Below, one piece after another: positions 24,555-37,341 of a DNA stretch of 64,000 bases. Positions within the stretch are counted from its first letter, which is position 1. Each line of letters opens with the position of its first letter. The DNA comes from Nipponacmea schrenckii (taxonomy: Eukaryota > Mollusca > Gastropoda > Lottiidae): NCBI GenBank assembly GCA_030562195.1, contig CM060203.1, positions 5,222,208 to 5,286,207 of the forward strand, read 5' to 3'. Below the pieces are notes generated by a model. That model was not told the origin of the DNA. It did no database searches and saw only the letters and a list, made by a program, of their open reading frames with translations. The translations under genes were made by a program, and so were the position numbers.

Positions 24555-27490
24555 TTCACAAATATTAGGTTTAAAGAAATTTTATATTCCTTGGATTACG
24601 ATCCAGAAAGTTTGAAATAACGGAGCGTGACATACAGAGTTTTATTGGCGAGTCAGAGAAGATTTTACTTTGTCGGTGATATTTCAACTTTCTGATTTCC
24701 AATGGAATGGAGCTGAATGCCAAAAACAATAGAAATCAAAGTCCTGGTAATCGAGGTGTGTGTAGCCTTGATCATAGTAACTCATTTACTCATCGTGATT
24801 CGAAACCTACCACCGTGGTTGCTTGTGTGTACATGTATTCAAACAAATAACAGTCAAAATATATCAGGTTTGGGGAAAGAGTTTTAATAGTTGTTGAATA
24901 GAATTCAGAAGTGAATTACAAAAATTATATTAAGAATAATGATCTAATTGTCTAATGTCATCCAGCGCTTATGTGTTCAAATTGATTTCCAACAAAAAGG
25001 CTTTTATTTTTGAAAAAATGAAATGAATTATCAATGTTATTTATTTTTGTATAATGAAATTTGTCTATATGGAACTGATATGAAGAGATAACAAACTTTA
25101 AGAGTTCTTGCCTTGTAAGATGTGCTATAATATTTTTTCTAGAATTTGTGGTGCTATTTGTTCATATTTTCTCTCTACGAATCAAGTAGTAAATTCTAAG
25201 AGAGATGTCTATGCAAAATTGGGAACATTCCTTCACCAAAAACATTATCATCAAGTTGTTTTTAATGAGATTTTTAGAATTTCGGTTTTAGATTGTGAAT
25301 ATTTGTTAAGAGCTTGTGATAAATTAAACTAGGTCTACAATAATAACATTCCAAATGGTACTGTTCTTGCCATTTATCATTGCACCAATACTTGGAAAGT
25401 TAAATTTCGTTTCATTAACATCAAAACAGTCCAAATTGCATTTTATATGCTTAAAAATATAGTAATGGAAAAATTATCTTTAGTAAAAATTGCATTTTAT
25501 CAAAAAACCCAATGATAAACTTGCACTAGATTAAAAAGTATGGTTGTACTAAAACATCATTCCATTATGCAATGCATACATCATATTTACCTCAATGTGC
25601 TTTTTTATATTGAAGATATTATTTTTATACAAATGTACATTATATTGTATTTCTGGTGGGCGATAGTAGAATCAATATCATATCTTACTGGACAATTGTG
25701 TCATATAGGGCAGATGGTCCGGAAATCATTGTTGAAATTCTGCAAGTGGACAGTCACTATTTCATTTCATTGGTTCTGTAAAGACACCGATGAAATATCT
25801 GGCAGTAGTGAAACGTCAAGTAAGAAATGAAAGCGTCGCCGCAGTCCTAAACATAAGTAGTTACTCACAGCATTCCAATCTGCTCTTCCTATATACGTAT
25901 ACTAAGTTATATTTTAGATATTGCTTCACGGAAACAGGGTATAGTTAGAATACATATTCAGTATAATACTATTGTCTCAATAAGTCACCTAAAGGCATTA
26001 AATATAAATAAGTTCCTGATAATTATTGGCATTCAAACTTGCATTTATCCTGTTACGTATTGTCCCATTGGACGAAATATCTGCCCTTTTTGGCAACTGG
26101 ATTCATGTTCAAACTCCTAAATCGAGGACTATCCTAAATTCTGTTACCGAAAATGCGTAATAAAAACCAGGATACATAGTGTATAAAACACTGTAAAACA
26201 CACCATATAATGTATATATATTACGACTAGTTATGTATCTATAGATGCCTGTTATATATTAAAATTATTGAACAAAATATTCAATTGTTTATATTATCTT
26301 ACCCATTGTTTGAAACAGGAAACCTCCAAACCAATACCTGTAACGTAGACTTCTAACAAATCCGTGGTTCAAGAAGCGCACCAACTACCAGCAATCCATT
26401 AGTTACTTTAAGGTGTATATTATATACATGTATGTATATATATATTAATGAAATTGAGCTAATGGGCTTTCAAATGTGTTTACAAGGTCGTAGTCTCAGT
26501 TATATCAGTAAGATGTGCAGATACGGTAGTAAACGCCAACGTGATGAAAGTGAGACCAACTTACTATGCGATTAACTTCACTATTACCTATATCTGTATA
26601 TGGAAGTACGGGTTACTGACTTTTTAGTATTTTACCAGTGTGCTCATAATAGTCGATCGCATTTCGTCTCATAAAGCTGTTTGGGTCTGAAAAGCTAGAG
26701 TTTTCTCCCATCATAGCCTACATACTTTTCTTTTTCATTCTAACAGACCGAGCCGTCTAATTATAGAATGAAGTTGGTCTTCCATTTTACCTTCAAATCG
26801 TAGCATTAAAATGTTCCTTAAACACCAAGATCGATGAAGTGTAATTAAGAACATAGGCAGAAAGGAAATGCATCGGAGTAACAAAACCATCCACATCTCT
26901 ATTGTCCGGTAAGAGTTTGTCCTAAACCAGTCTATTCCTGAATTCAGCCTTTCCTTGGTGTCCAGTTTCGTGTCTGCGTGTTTCCAATATTATACCAAGC
27001 ATATTATGCCAATGTACAAGAATAAAGCTCTTGTTCTCGTTCGAGTGGAAAAGGGTAGATGAATGATTTTTTTTAAGAAACGGGTATGATAAGAAAGTAA
27101 CATCAATAAGAAGTTATCTACCAATCCTTAAAGATAAAAAACACCCCCACTGATAACGTCCACATTTTTGTCATCATATGAACTTTTTATGCCTATGAAA
27201 ATTTTAGTAAAATTTATGTCATATTCTTGATAAGAGAACAATAAATAGCTAGTATACCACACTTGTAGTTTGTGCACCATGTTTTCATAAAAAAAACCTT
27301 GTTACATTCTTAAAACAGAAGAGATAAAGACGGTGTATGATATTTAAAAATAGGGACTAGAATCTAATTAATATAATGTAAAAGATGTTGGGTTACGAGA
27401 GAATACTTAGATAATATGTAATGGGTGGTACAATGAAACCCCCTAAGCATAGTAAGCATACCGCCTCATTAGATATCGGACATTGTTTAT
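24555..27490 (+). other. Spectraplakin 3' UTR and downstream DNA
   Basis: AT-rich sequence without a supported gene. AATAAA at 26,159 and 27,021 are possible ends of the spectraplakin transcript. Short open frames (such as 25,108-25,332 and 25,540-25,830) have no family signature. Confidence 0.4.
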
Positions 27491-27921
27491 TAGTGCTGGG
27501 TATTGCCAACCATGCCAAGATACGATACGTATCGCTATACAAGCGTCACGATACGATACGTATCGTGATAAGGAGTAATAGATAAAAAGTAATACCTTTT
27601 CTACAGGTTTCTTTCCTTATAATTTTAACAGTTATATTACTAGTTATCCCACTAGTTTTCTGAGGTAATTCACTAATAAACTGTAAACTAATAAATAATT
27701 AAGCCTGTCTGTCTACTAAATTAAATCTTAAGTTATTATAAAACGATGGATTTCTGAGAAGTCCGTGCAAGGAATTTATGATGGGATAACCTTGGATTCA
27801 CCGACTAGTAAATAAAATATTACCCACATTACATACACATTCCCGCGATACGAGACGTACATCGTGGCAAGTCGTATCGCGATACATGGATTCAACGATA
27901 TATTATATCGTTCCAGCACTA
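27491..27921. mobile_element. Probable hAT-like MITE
   Basis: A 431-bp segment bounded by TAGTGCTGG and its complement CCAGCACTA. Inside each end are stretches rich in CGATACGATACGTATCG, a pattern seen in non-autonomous hAT elements. No clear 8-bp target duplication is visible, so class assignment is tentative. Confidence 0.45.
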
Positions 27922-29124
27922 TCGTGCATATTAATATGTTCCCATTAATTGTGTTTGACATATGTAAGATTATTTTTTGTATTGATAAGCTCTGAAATCT
28001 ATAATGTTAATTACTTGGTTACTATTCGAGGCGATTGAATAGCACCCATTCCTGAATAATTTGTTTCTATTCATTGAATAGTCCGACATACATAGTTCGT
28101 GAAGAATTCTTAAATGCTAGATATATATTATATGGGTTAGCAACAAAATAGGTCACACAAGGTCTTTGTGGAGGTTTAGCAAGTAACAAGATGACATCTA
28201 GGTTATCTACCTGAACATTCACACCAAGATTAAAATAAAACTGTCAAGGCAACCAAACAAAACTGACTTAACATTTACCATATAATATGATGACTTGATA
28301 ATGCTAGATTAATTATATAAACACCATTTAGGTATGCGGGTTTTATTTATTGACAGATGAAAGTGTTTTAAAAAGAATATCAAAAGAATATTTCATCATA
28401 TAATAAAATCATATTGAAACTATTTTTATCTTTTCCTTACATCTAAATCCTATCAATTTATATACAAAAGAACATATTACACATTTTACTTTTTTCCACA
28501 TGGTTAGTTCTGAACAACTTGGCCTTTAGTGAATGTTAAATTGGTTTTAGTTTTGTATGGGACCATATCTATCTGTATCGTTCTAATTTTCATTTGGATG
28601 TCTATGGTCTATATATGTATAGAAATGTTTAAAGTGTATATGCATGGATCAGACCATCTACGACAATGATGTCATCAAAGCATCACCGATACACAGACGT
28701 TAAAATCGTTTCAATCCTTTTAAAATTGTTACACCTTGGAAAATTGAGCTGTTGACATCTTCATAACTATTCTGAATACATAAAATATGATATTCTAGTA
28801 TGTTTGTGTACCTGTTTCGTCAAAGGTCACAAATGCAGTAACCTGATAACCTTTTACTGAATATGGATGATGATTTGAATACCCTGCCGATAAAACACGA
28901 ATCGAAACACCCAGATTAGTATAAAAATCAGATTGAATATCCTGAAAAGTAGATCTAAATACTAACATATTCAAGATGAATCATAACGGATATACAACGT
29001 GTAAGAATGTGATAAATCATGGCATAGTTTTAATAAATTACCACACACATGCGTTTACATTGTTGTCCTATTAGACTTGTAGACAATTTAAACTATAAAT
29101 CACGTTGAATATACTGCTAGCAGC

Positions 29125-29216
29125 GTGATACCGTGCATGTCCCTTTAGCAACGGTGTGTGGTGTTTATCACATCTTAAACATCGTACACTGTTGCTAAAG
29201 GAACATGCATGGTATT
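29125..29216. repeat. Imperfect inverted repeat, about 35-bp arms
   Basis: Left arm GTGATACCGTGCATGTCCCT then TTAGCAACGGTGT; right arm ACACTGTTGCTAAAGGAACA then TGCATGGTAT. The arms flank a 20-bp spacer. This looks like a small fold-back element. Confidence 0.7.
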
Positions 29217-29528
29217 CATCTATCATAAAATATGTAAACTGGCTTGCTATATATTCATTACTATATTAACCAAAAACTGGATCTTCATTTCATCTTAATA
29301 CATTTATCTTATGGTAGTCGTGGTAAAGATCAAATTATGTTCTAGATCATCCGATCATGTTGTCTCAGCTCAACAGCGAAATGTAGGCTATTTAGTCCTT
29401 GCAATAACCAGCTGGTGATTTATCTGTATCTAAAACAGAATGTGGAATATACCCAGATTTCAGTTATCTTCAAAGAGAAACATACTGTAGATTGGGCAGA
29501 AGATACTGATTATTCTCAAATTTATTAA

Positions 29529-29994
29529 AGGGATAATAGGCGTTAGAACGAACATAAAATTTTAAGTTCACTCAAATTTGGACAATAATAGTATATATCC
29601 ATCAGTGGTCTTACCTATACATCAAAATCCCTTTAAAATCCAATAAATCCCCAAAGTAAAGTAGTTAATCATAAAACGCTTGAGCCATCCATCAAGCGAT
29701 TTTCAAATCGTGTAAATATAAAGGGAAGTAACTCTAACATGTGAGTTTTCACGCGTCCTTGACCCCTACTGTTGAATTCCACAATGATGTTTTAGCGTTG
29801 ATTTACCACACGCTTTTATTCTCAAACTGAATGGAATCGTCGCTGGCTCACTTTTTTTTAAAATTCCGAATATATTTCTATTGTGGCTTTTTAGAATTTG
29901 GTAAAGTGTGGGATGCATACTAATTTAACTAACAGTCAATATTAAACACAAATATAAGCCGTAGGACGAGTGTATTCTAACGCCTATTATCCCT
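29529..29994. mobile_element. MITE with TTAA flanks, family A copy 2
   Basis: A 466-bp copy of the element at 20,664, with the same terminal repeats and TTAA at 29,525-29,528 and 29,995-29,998. The two copies differ at few sites, suggesting recent activity. Confidence 0.87.
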
Positions 29995-29998
29995 TTAA

Positions 29999-31668
29999 GA
30001 AAGACCATGGTACAAAAATCCCAAAACGAAAGAAATCGACCTATATTTCATTATGTGAGAGTATAAAAGCTGAATTGAATCACTTAATCAGAAAGCTTAA
30101 AACATCCTGTTAAAATCATATCTTGGTTTTTTTTATCCTTATCCTCGAATCCTTACAAAAAGTATTTAATAATTACTTGAATACGTTTGAGAATAAATAA
30201 AATTTCCCTATAGAACATTGAAAGTAAAAGTCAAAACAAAAAATTTATCCTTGTATGTTTGCTTGAGTATGGAACGTGTAGATTGATTTATTTCTGAAAG
30301 CGGAATAAAATAAAATACATGTATAAGCATATTTAGATGTGTACGTCTACTGCATATAATGCAGAGTTAGCAGTTCAGAAGTTCAGATCGGGTAAAATAA
30401 TAATGTCAAGAGTGGTAGATTAATTCAGTACTATTATCAAGTGTCGTGGCCAAAGGGAAATGATCTATTTGATTTTGGGGTTGAACTTAAATTGACATTG
30501 TCGTTGATGTCCATTTTCTCTTGATAGCTATCGGTTTCCGTTTTCAGCATCTTTTCTTTTCTTCTTTTATCTCCCTTTTCTTTTTGTCCATTATTTATTA
30601 ATGGGTTTTACAGCCTTCAGACGACACGTATTACTAGACCATTTCTAAAACATTAATCCCAACATTCCAAACCTTCACGTCTCCAATGGTCGGTGAGTGT
30701 AAAATTCCCGAACTGTCTGAATTCTCAAACATTTGAATTTGAATATGTAATAAATATCCGCAATTCGATGAACAAGAAAAATGAGATTCCCAGATGCTAG
30801 TAGTAAAGGTTTAGAAATGTTTCGTTTTCTGAAATCAAATTTTAACTTTTTCAAGAGAACCAACAATGGTTGATCATTATAGTGACAGATCAAATTGAAA
30901 GCATACTATGTATAAACAACGTAATCTGGTGTGTCGACAAGGGGTGCTTCTGTCAGTCATCCATCCCTGATCGAAATAACTATAATTTCTTGTTTATGAA
31001 CATATTGATACGTCCTTTCGATGAACGTGAAATAGTGGATGGTTAGAAAGATAGTGGATTGACATATTGCAACCTTCAATGATTTATTGATCACTTACTC
31101 ATGATATTCATGTAAGATTAAAATTTTGATATAATTTTCCTCAATTTTCACCTGCAATATTCTATAACTGATTTGTACTTCACAATGATTTCACGGTGGG
31201 TTGTTAAAAAGTATCATACCTATGATTAATATACTAATGATAATTTCGCTAATAAACACGTTTTGAAACCTTGCACTTGTACTCGAATTTAAACCAAATT
31301 TTACATTAAAACTGGGAGTTGACTGTAGCTCTCGTATAATTTCTGGTTTAAGTAGCAATTTTACAACTAAAATACGGTAAATTTTCCATTCAACTTTCAC
31401 GTTTCTGATTCAGGAAACATACTCCAGGAAAGCTTAGTAATTAGTGTATGTTATTTTAGTAAAGTTTGTTATTTTAATTGTTGGACCATCATAGAGGTAG
31501 GTACATCTTTATTTTTATTTTTTGAACAAAATACGAAATGTTTTTGAATTATAATACACATAATAGTGCAATATTTAAAAACTTGTGTTTGATATCTGTG
31601 CAAATATCTATTTCGAATAAAATTGAAGGATTTCTGTCATTTCACAGCACGTTTTATGAACAAGAATG
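29999..31668. other. Intergenic, nothing recognised
   Basis: No exon with family signature, RNA gene or tandem array seen on either strand. Short open frames at 30,675-30,893 and 31,191-31,400 (minus) lack support. Confidence 0.4.
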
Positions 31669-31672
31669 TTAA

Positions 31673-31994
31673 AGGGATAATAGGTTCTAGAATAAACATA
31701 AAATTTGCAACTTGGCCAATAGGAGCTCTATTCATCAGTAAATATACATAAATAAATAACATAAAATGATAAATAACTACCCAAAATAGCAAGTAGTTAT
31801 CCATAAAGATGTATTTGATTATTGAAAAACGCTTAAAAAATGATTAAGAGTTTTTAAAAAATGACTGAGTTTTGTGTGTTTTCCAGGTATTCTGTTACTT
31901 TATGGCACCAGGTAAGTTCACTGATGAATATATACTCATATTGACCATTCTTTAGAAATAAAATTTTATGTTTATGCTGAGGCACAGTATCCCT
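31673..31994. mobile_element. MITE with TTAA flanks, family B
   Basis: A 322-bp element flanked by TTAA at 31,669-31,672 and 31,995-31,998. Its ends share AGGGATA/TATCCCT with family A but the interior differs; subterminal inverted repeats ATAAACATAAAATTTG and AAATTTTATGTTTATG are clear. Related sequence occurs at 61,871-62,113, 8,513-8,615 and 37,591-37,690. Confidence 0.75.
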
Positions 31995-32163
31995 TTAAAA
32001 ACTGCTTTTCTGTTGGTTAATAAATGACAAGTAATCATTTATAGTTTAACTACTGTGCAATGTCAACCCCGAGGCAAAAATATTACAAAATTGACAATTG
32101 TTAGTTTCTATTGCCTCATTGTTATTTGTAGTTGTGAATATTCGTACAGACTTTATTGTAAGA

Positions 32164-32391
32164 AATATAGGCACAGCTTTATGTAACAACAATCACTGGT
32201 TAAAGTTTATGCAACGTTTCGGCGTGTTTCCCCCGCCGTCCTCTCTTGTGTTATTTTAATAATAAATACAATGTTATATATATAGTTGCTTATCATGTCT
32301 TATCATTCTGTGCCTGAGGACGGCGGGGGAAACACGCCGAAACGTTGCACTTTAACCAGTGATTATTGTTCCATAAAGCTGTGCCTATATA
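32164..32391. mobile_element. Fold-back element with long inverted arms and a hammerhead-like core
   Basis: Arms of about 80 bp, nearly complementary, run from ATATAGGCACAGCTTTATG through CAACGTTTCGGCGTGTTTCC to the right end GCTGTGCCTATAT. The right arm contains CTGAGGA (32,314-32,320), a GC hairpin GGCG...CGCC, then GAAAC (32,339-32,343), in the order of a hammerhead ribozyme core. Such motifs with a CGAAACGTTG-like 3' part are known from Penelope-like retroelements. No coding sequence is present. Confidence 0.6.
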
Positions 32392-32399
32392 TCGTATTC

Positions 32400-33948
32400 A
32401 CAATTGCTAAATGACATCTAAAGACTTTATTATAAGAAAGACTTATTATATTGAAGATCCTTTATTGTCATACCCACATTATACTGTGCAATAAAAGACT
32501 TTTGGGCTGGAAAGTAACCGAGAGAAATATCTAAATTGTCACAATTTGAACTCGATCTTACCAATATAATAAAAGATATATTTAAGAAGAATGTATTTTA
32601 GTATTTTATGTGATATGTCTATATGGTTAATAGTGAATAATTCACATAATAAACCAATTATTTAAGGTTATTTATGATACCCAATATCGCTGTTTTTTTC
32701 TTGACGTGGCTGAATAGGCCTACATAAGTATGATCTTTCGTCCTATCCAAGAGAGTTACTCTATATTCTGGCAAAAATTTTGAACACATACCTGAATCGT
32801 TATGGATAGTTAAGTAGGCTGTTCGGTGCAATTTTTATTATTTCTTTGCCCGCAACAAACCATGAAATCAGCCGATTAAATCCCATCTTAGTTTTAAACT
32901 ATTTATTTCACATTAACTTTAAAAACAGACCACCCTTCATTATTATTTTTGTTGGGTACAAACAATGAACTTAAACCTTAGAACAAAAATTGGAATTTCG
33001 CGGTGGGGTTTGTTTGATCGTTGTGCTATTTTGAAAAATCATTTCGTTGGATCAGACATTGACTACTGTTTTCTTCAGGGCAGCCCTCATACTTGCATCA
33101 CTGACACATGAGAAAAATATAGTTCTAACGCGTTAGACACAAACAAATAAATTCATAATTGGATTTGATCTTATTGACAACGTCCACCAAGAGGATATGT
33201 TTAGTTTGGAAATACAGCAAAAATGAATATTGCGCTAAATGGACGTCCGAAATCGCGTAACAGAATAGATCCAGTCGTATGCTTGATGAGTGAACAGCCC
33301 CATCGCCGGGTCTGAAATGGTATTGACTTATGGTTCTCCGCCTCTTCTAGGAAATTTAATTTAACTTGAGCTAATGAAGATGAAATGTTGCCATAATAGC
33401 CGTATTCTATTTCCGTATTTTTTTTTCTATAACAAGCTGAATGTACTAATAATGCTATTAATTATACAAGCTGTTACTATATGCTTTTATCTCTTTATTT
33501 ATTCTGAATAAAAACAAAACGTTGGTGAAAAGCAAACACTGTTTTTGTGATATTAACATGTACTCTGTATGGCCATATTTTACAATATTACATATAAATT
33601 ACAATTGGTATAAAAATTTAAAACGCACCAAAGATAACATCTTTCCTCGGTATCCACACCCAGTTACAATCTGGTACAGATTAGTTTGGAGAGGGCAATG
33701 TCTGGTAGTTTAGCTAAGCAGCAGCTAATATTTCATATTTACATCATTTCAACCCTTACCTTCATACAGAATACAACACAATCAAATATGTCAAATGGCA
33801 TTACCAAACTGGCGCAATATAGTGTGGGTCGATCTCAACGCTACCTTGCAGTGGCTTTCTTTAGAGGTACAAATCAAAGAGACTTGAAAGAACAGGATAA
33901 CACCCAGCATGCATCTTTAAATCCTAAATCGCCAGAAAGCGAAAATAG
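32400..33948. other. Intergenic, upstream of the first small membrane-protein gene
   Basis: No supported gene. An untranslated first exon of the gene at 34,164 should lie here or further left, because a splice acceptor precedes its start codon, but I cannot place it. Confidence 0.35.
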
Positions 33949-34110
33949 TCCCGTTTACTGCACAATGTCATCTTATAAATGGGCAAAATACTGTGTATAT
34001 CATCCAATTTCCATTCTTAGGAAAGGAAATGTTAGGTATTTTATAATCCCGTTCACTGCACAATGTCATCTTAAAAATTGGAGATGGTGTGTATCTATTT
34101 TCCATTCTTG
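33949..34110. repeat. Partial tandem duplication, 98-bp offset
   Basis: The segment CCCGTTTACTGCACAATGTC...CCATTCTTAG (33,949-34,020) is repeated, with changes, at 34,048-34,110 (CCCGTTCACTGCACAATGTC...CCATTCTTG). Both copies end in a pyrimidine-rich, splice-acceptor-like stretch just upstream of the real acceptor at 34,141. Confidence 0.75.
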
Positions 34111-34163
34111 TTGTTTCTTGAATTCTTGTATTGTTCTTACAGGACCATTTTAGACAGTAAGAC

Positions 34164-36842
34164 ATGGGTGTTTTGGCTATTATAGCAGTAGTTTTAGCCG
34201 GAATTGGGCTAGGGCTACACACAATGGGTATGTCTGTTGTTTATTGGATCGTAGCGGATCCCTTTGTTTCTGGTTATGGTGTGGGGTTGTGGCAAACATG
34301 TAGTATAGTCGGCTGTCACCGTCATCCGCCTGTTCCTGGTAAGTGTATTAAAACCACGCCTATATTTATGTATCTATATATGTAGTTATAAAACTACAAG
34401 TAAGTTATTATTAAATTCGAAATAACCAAATGGGCCTAACCGGAAGTTGTATTGTTGTAAAAAAATAAAATAAAAACTATTGAATTTGAAGGAATAGTCA
34501 ATGAATTCACAGTGACGTCACCTATATCCCAATAGAACCTTATTATTGTAAAAAAAAAGGTTCCTTCTGCTCTCCTAAGCAAATTATGCCAACCTCCTTG
34601 GAACGTACCTTAACATTATGCTACCTAATTCATCAATCACGCAACCGACTGGGAGCAACCAAGCTATCAAGATACATTTCGTATTCTAATTTGGCCCATG
34701 CCTTGTGTCCCACAAGTACCTTATTTACAAAAGTATTTTATTTATAAAAACTCTTAATCTTTATTGAAACTTAAGGTGCTTTAATTTTACAAGTTTTCCA
34801 CCAGAAAGATCATTAATACAACTCAATGATCGTTTCTGACTGTTTTTCTGCTGAATGTGAACCGTATGTAACACGAGTGAAGGAGAACCAGGATATCTGG
34901 ATATCTAAATTGGATTTTGGTGTCTTCAGCCAACGAGGTTATCTTAAGATGTGGCTTAAGCATGTTGTTCAAATATTGATGTAATTTGTGTGTACCCTAC
35001 AATACCCTTTATCAATGTGTAACTCCTGTTGGGTCTGTCCTTACAGATACATGACGTTTATCGTTATCTGACTAATGTTTATATAAACAATCCACACATA
35101 CCTTGGTGTAGCCAAGACACGTTTCTTAACGGTCAAATGAATAGGATATGACTGTCCTGACCGATATTACAACCAGTATTACAACATGTTTTATAGCATA
35201 TAATATGAGAATTGACTCCAACTTGCTATTTTGTTCATATTGTCGCCGGTTGACTTAACTAAATTACCACTGTTATAGCCAGTGAAGAGGTTTTAAAGAT
35301 ACCCATCGAAGTCGAATACTGAAGTAAATAGATTTTAAAGGCTTCATTATTTTTCATAATACAGCTAGTTGATATGTAGTATGTATTTTTTAATGAAATG
35401 TGTATGAGGTGAATAAGTCACACTAGACATATTTGCTAGCTATTTGTGTATCTTAGTCCAGTTATATATGTTAGAGTTTGAGGCATTTCAGATGCCCAAA
35501 ATAACGCATCTAAATATCCCCACCTTTAACTTGCACCTTGTTTTATCATAACTCTTTACTTTGTGATCTAGGCCACTGCTACTTATGAGACTCACTAAGT
35601 ACGCCAATCCTTCTTGCGCAATAGATGTTGCAACACACAACGAGCGTCTAAAAGTATTTTTTTCAGTTTTCATACGCCGGTATGCAGCTATATACCATCG
35701 TCCTTGATTTGATTTGTGTGAAACTAGGTATTAACATACAATTATAATGGAAACCTGAATTAAAATAGGTTTTCAGCCAATACCATTACCTCGTTAAAAC
35801 CAACCTAGGCGTAATAGAAGCTTTAAATGTCATTCGAGGTGGGGGGATCATGGTATGTTAATTTGGAAATATGAGTGTAATTTATTTCAGACGAATCTTA
35901 AACTGCATTTTGTGAACTTTTCTATATTTTGTTCGCTTTATTGTCTTTCTTCCGTAAGTGCCATTTTGTAATTGACTATTATATGTCAAAAGAACACATT
36001 TTATGCATTACATTATGTTACTCGTTTCAGAATATTGGAAAGCAACTCAGTCGTTCGTAGTAATAGGATTTATCGTTGGTGTTGTAGCAGTAATTTTCTC
36101 TGTAATTTTAATATGTAAACAAAATAAAGTATTCAGCATTTTGGCTGGCCTGGCTTGTTTCTTAGCAGGTATGTTTTTTACACTTAATTGTAAAACGTTT
36201 TTCAGGATTTTCTCCAGACATTATTTTTTTTTGGGGGGGGGGACACATTTCTGGCTAATGCGACAAATTCAGGGGACAGAAAATGATGTGGGCAACCTTT
36301 GGGGTAGAAATTTGCATGGCACATAAACAGCACAAAGACCATATTTAAAACCTAATCACCATGGCACGTTACTATTTCCATTTCTGTTTGAAAACTGCAG
36401 AACATCTTTAAATTATGTGTAACTGACCTTGAAAATGATCAATCAATAAATTTATACCATACATCAACTAAAATTCATGTTATACTTGTAGCTTATCATA
36501 GCATGAACCAACAGAAAACTAATAACATATTATAATGACCTACTTTAGAATGAATCATGATAGATAATTTTCACTGATATTGAAACTATTACGATACACA
36601 ATTCTAGCCTTTATTGTAAATTGAAAACAGTTAGACATTATGTACATTTACTTGTGTATTTTTAGTATTTTTAAACGAATTGTATATTGATATATTATGT
36701 ATTTTCGATTTTTTTTCCCAATGTATTGCCCCACGGGCTGAATGTGAGACAGGACCATGTCCTTGGGCCTAATTCTGTCCCATGTAAAATAAAGAGTTTA
36801 TTATTATTATTATTGTTATTGTTATTGTTATTGTTATTGTTA

Positions 36843-36914
<72 letters not shown>

Positions 36915-36938
36915 AATTATTAATTATTATTATTATTA

Positions 36939-36992
<54 letters not shown>

Positions 36993-37341
36993 CAGTCCGA
37001 TTTGTACGATAATGACGTTGCTATCGAAAATACCAATTGTACAACGGACAAGAAGGCACAGTTCCAAATCTCGCAAGCCTGTTTAACCTCGACTCCAATG
37101 TATATAAATTAAAAAGGAATTTCAAAACGCAATGTATATATATATGTATGTATATGATAATTCACTTCGCTTATTGATTTCAGCTGGGTGTATTTTAACG
37201 GCTATCATCATCTTTGGTACAGAGACCAGATTACAGAGAAGAACACAGTGGGGGTGGGGCTTTATTATGTGTATTGTTAGCACATTTTTCTTCGCGGCAG
37301 CTGGTATTTTGAATTTGACTGGTTTGAAGAAGTCCACCTGA
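34164..37341 (+). CDS. Claudin/PMP22-like four-helix membrane protein, plus-strand copy
   Basis: Exons 34164-34338, 36031-36168 and 37184-37341 join (both introns phase 1) into 156 residues ending at TGA. Four membrane segments are visible: residues about 3-25, then two in and after exon 2 (FVVIGFIVGVVAVIFSVILI; LAGLACFLAG running into CILTAIIIFG), and a last one after QWGWGF. The first extracellular loop has the family pattern: a Trp in VVYW, then GLWQTC and a second Cys five residues on. A splice acceptor (TTGTTCTTACAG) lies 12 bases before the exon's untranslated start, so a 5' untranslated exon exists upstream. Relatives form cell junctions or modulate membranes; the role here is unknown. 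Confidence 0.82.
36651..36800 (+). mobile_element. Retroposon 3' tail, copy 1 (ends in ATT microsatellite)
   Basis: About 150 bp containing GGGCTGAATGTGAGACAGGA, CCATGTCCTTG, TTCTGTCCCATGTAAAATAA and AGAGTTTATTATT. Similar copies lie at 38,776 (plus) and 41,515 (minus). The shared 3' end running into an ATT repeat marks a SINE or the 3' end of a LINE. It sits in intron 2 of the membrane-protein gene. Confidence 0.7.
36798..36992. repeat. ATT/ATTGTT microsatellite
   Basis: About 195 bp of ATT with an ATTGTT section, at the 3' end of the retroposon tail. It produces a spurious poly-leucine frame. Confidence 0.95.

Noticed and set aside
33686..34153. 155-codon open frame upstream of the membrane-protein gene
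   Set aside because: No family resemblance, spans a non-coding duplicated segment and ends in the splice acceptor of the real exon.
36687..36923. Poly-leucine open frame
   Set aside because: Translation of an ATT microsatellite at the end of a retroposon tail.
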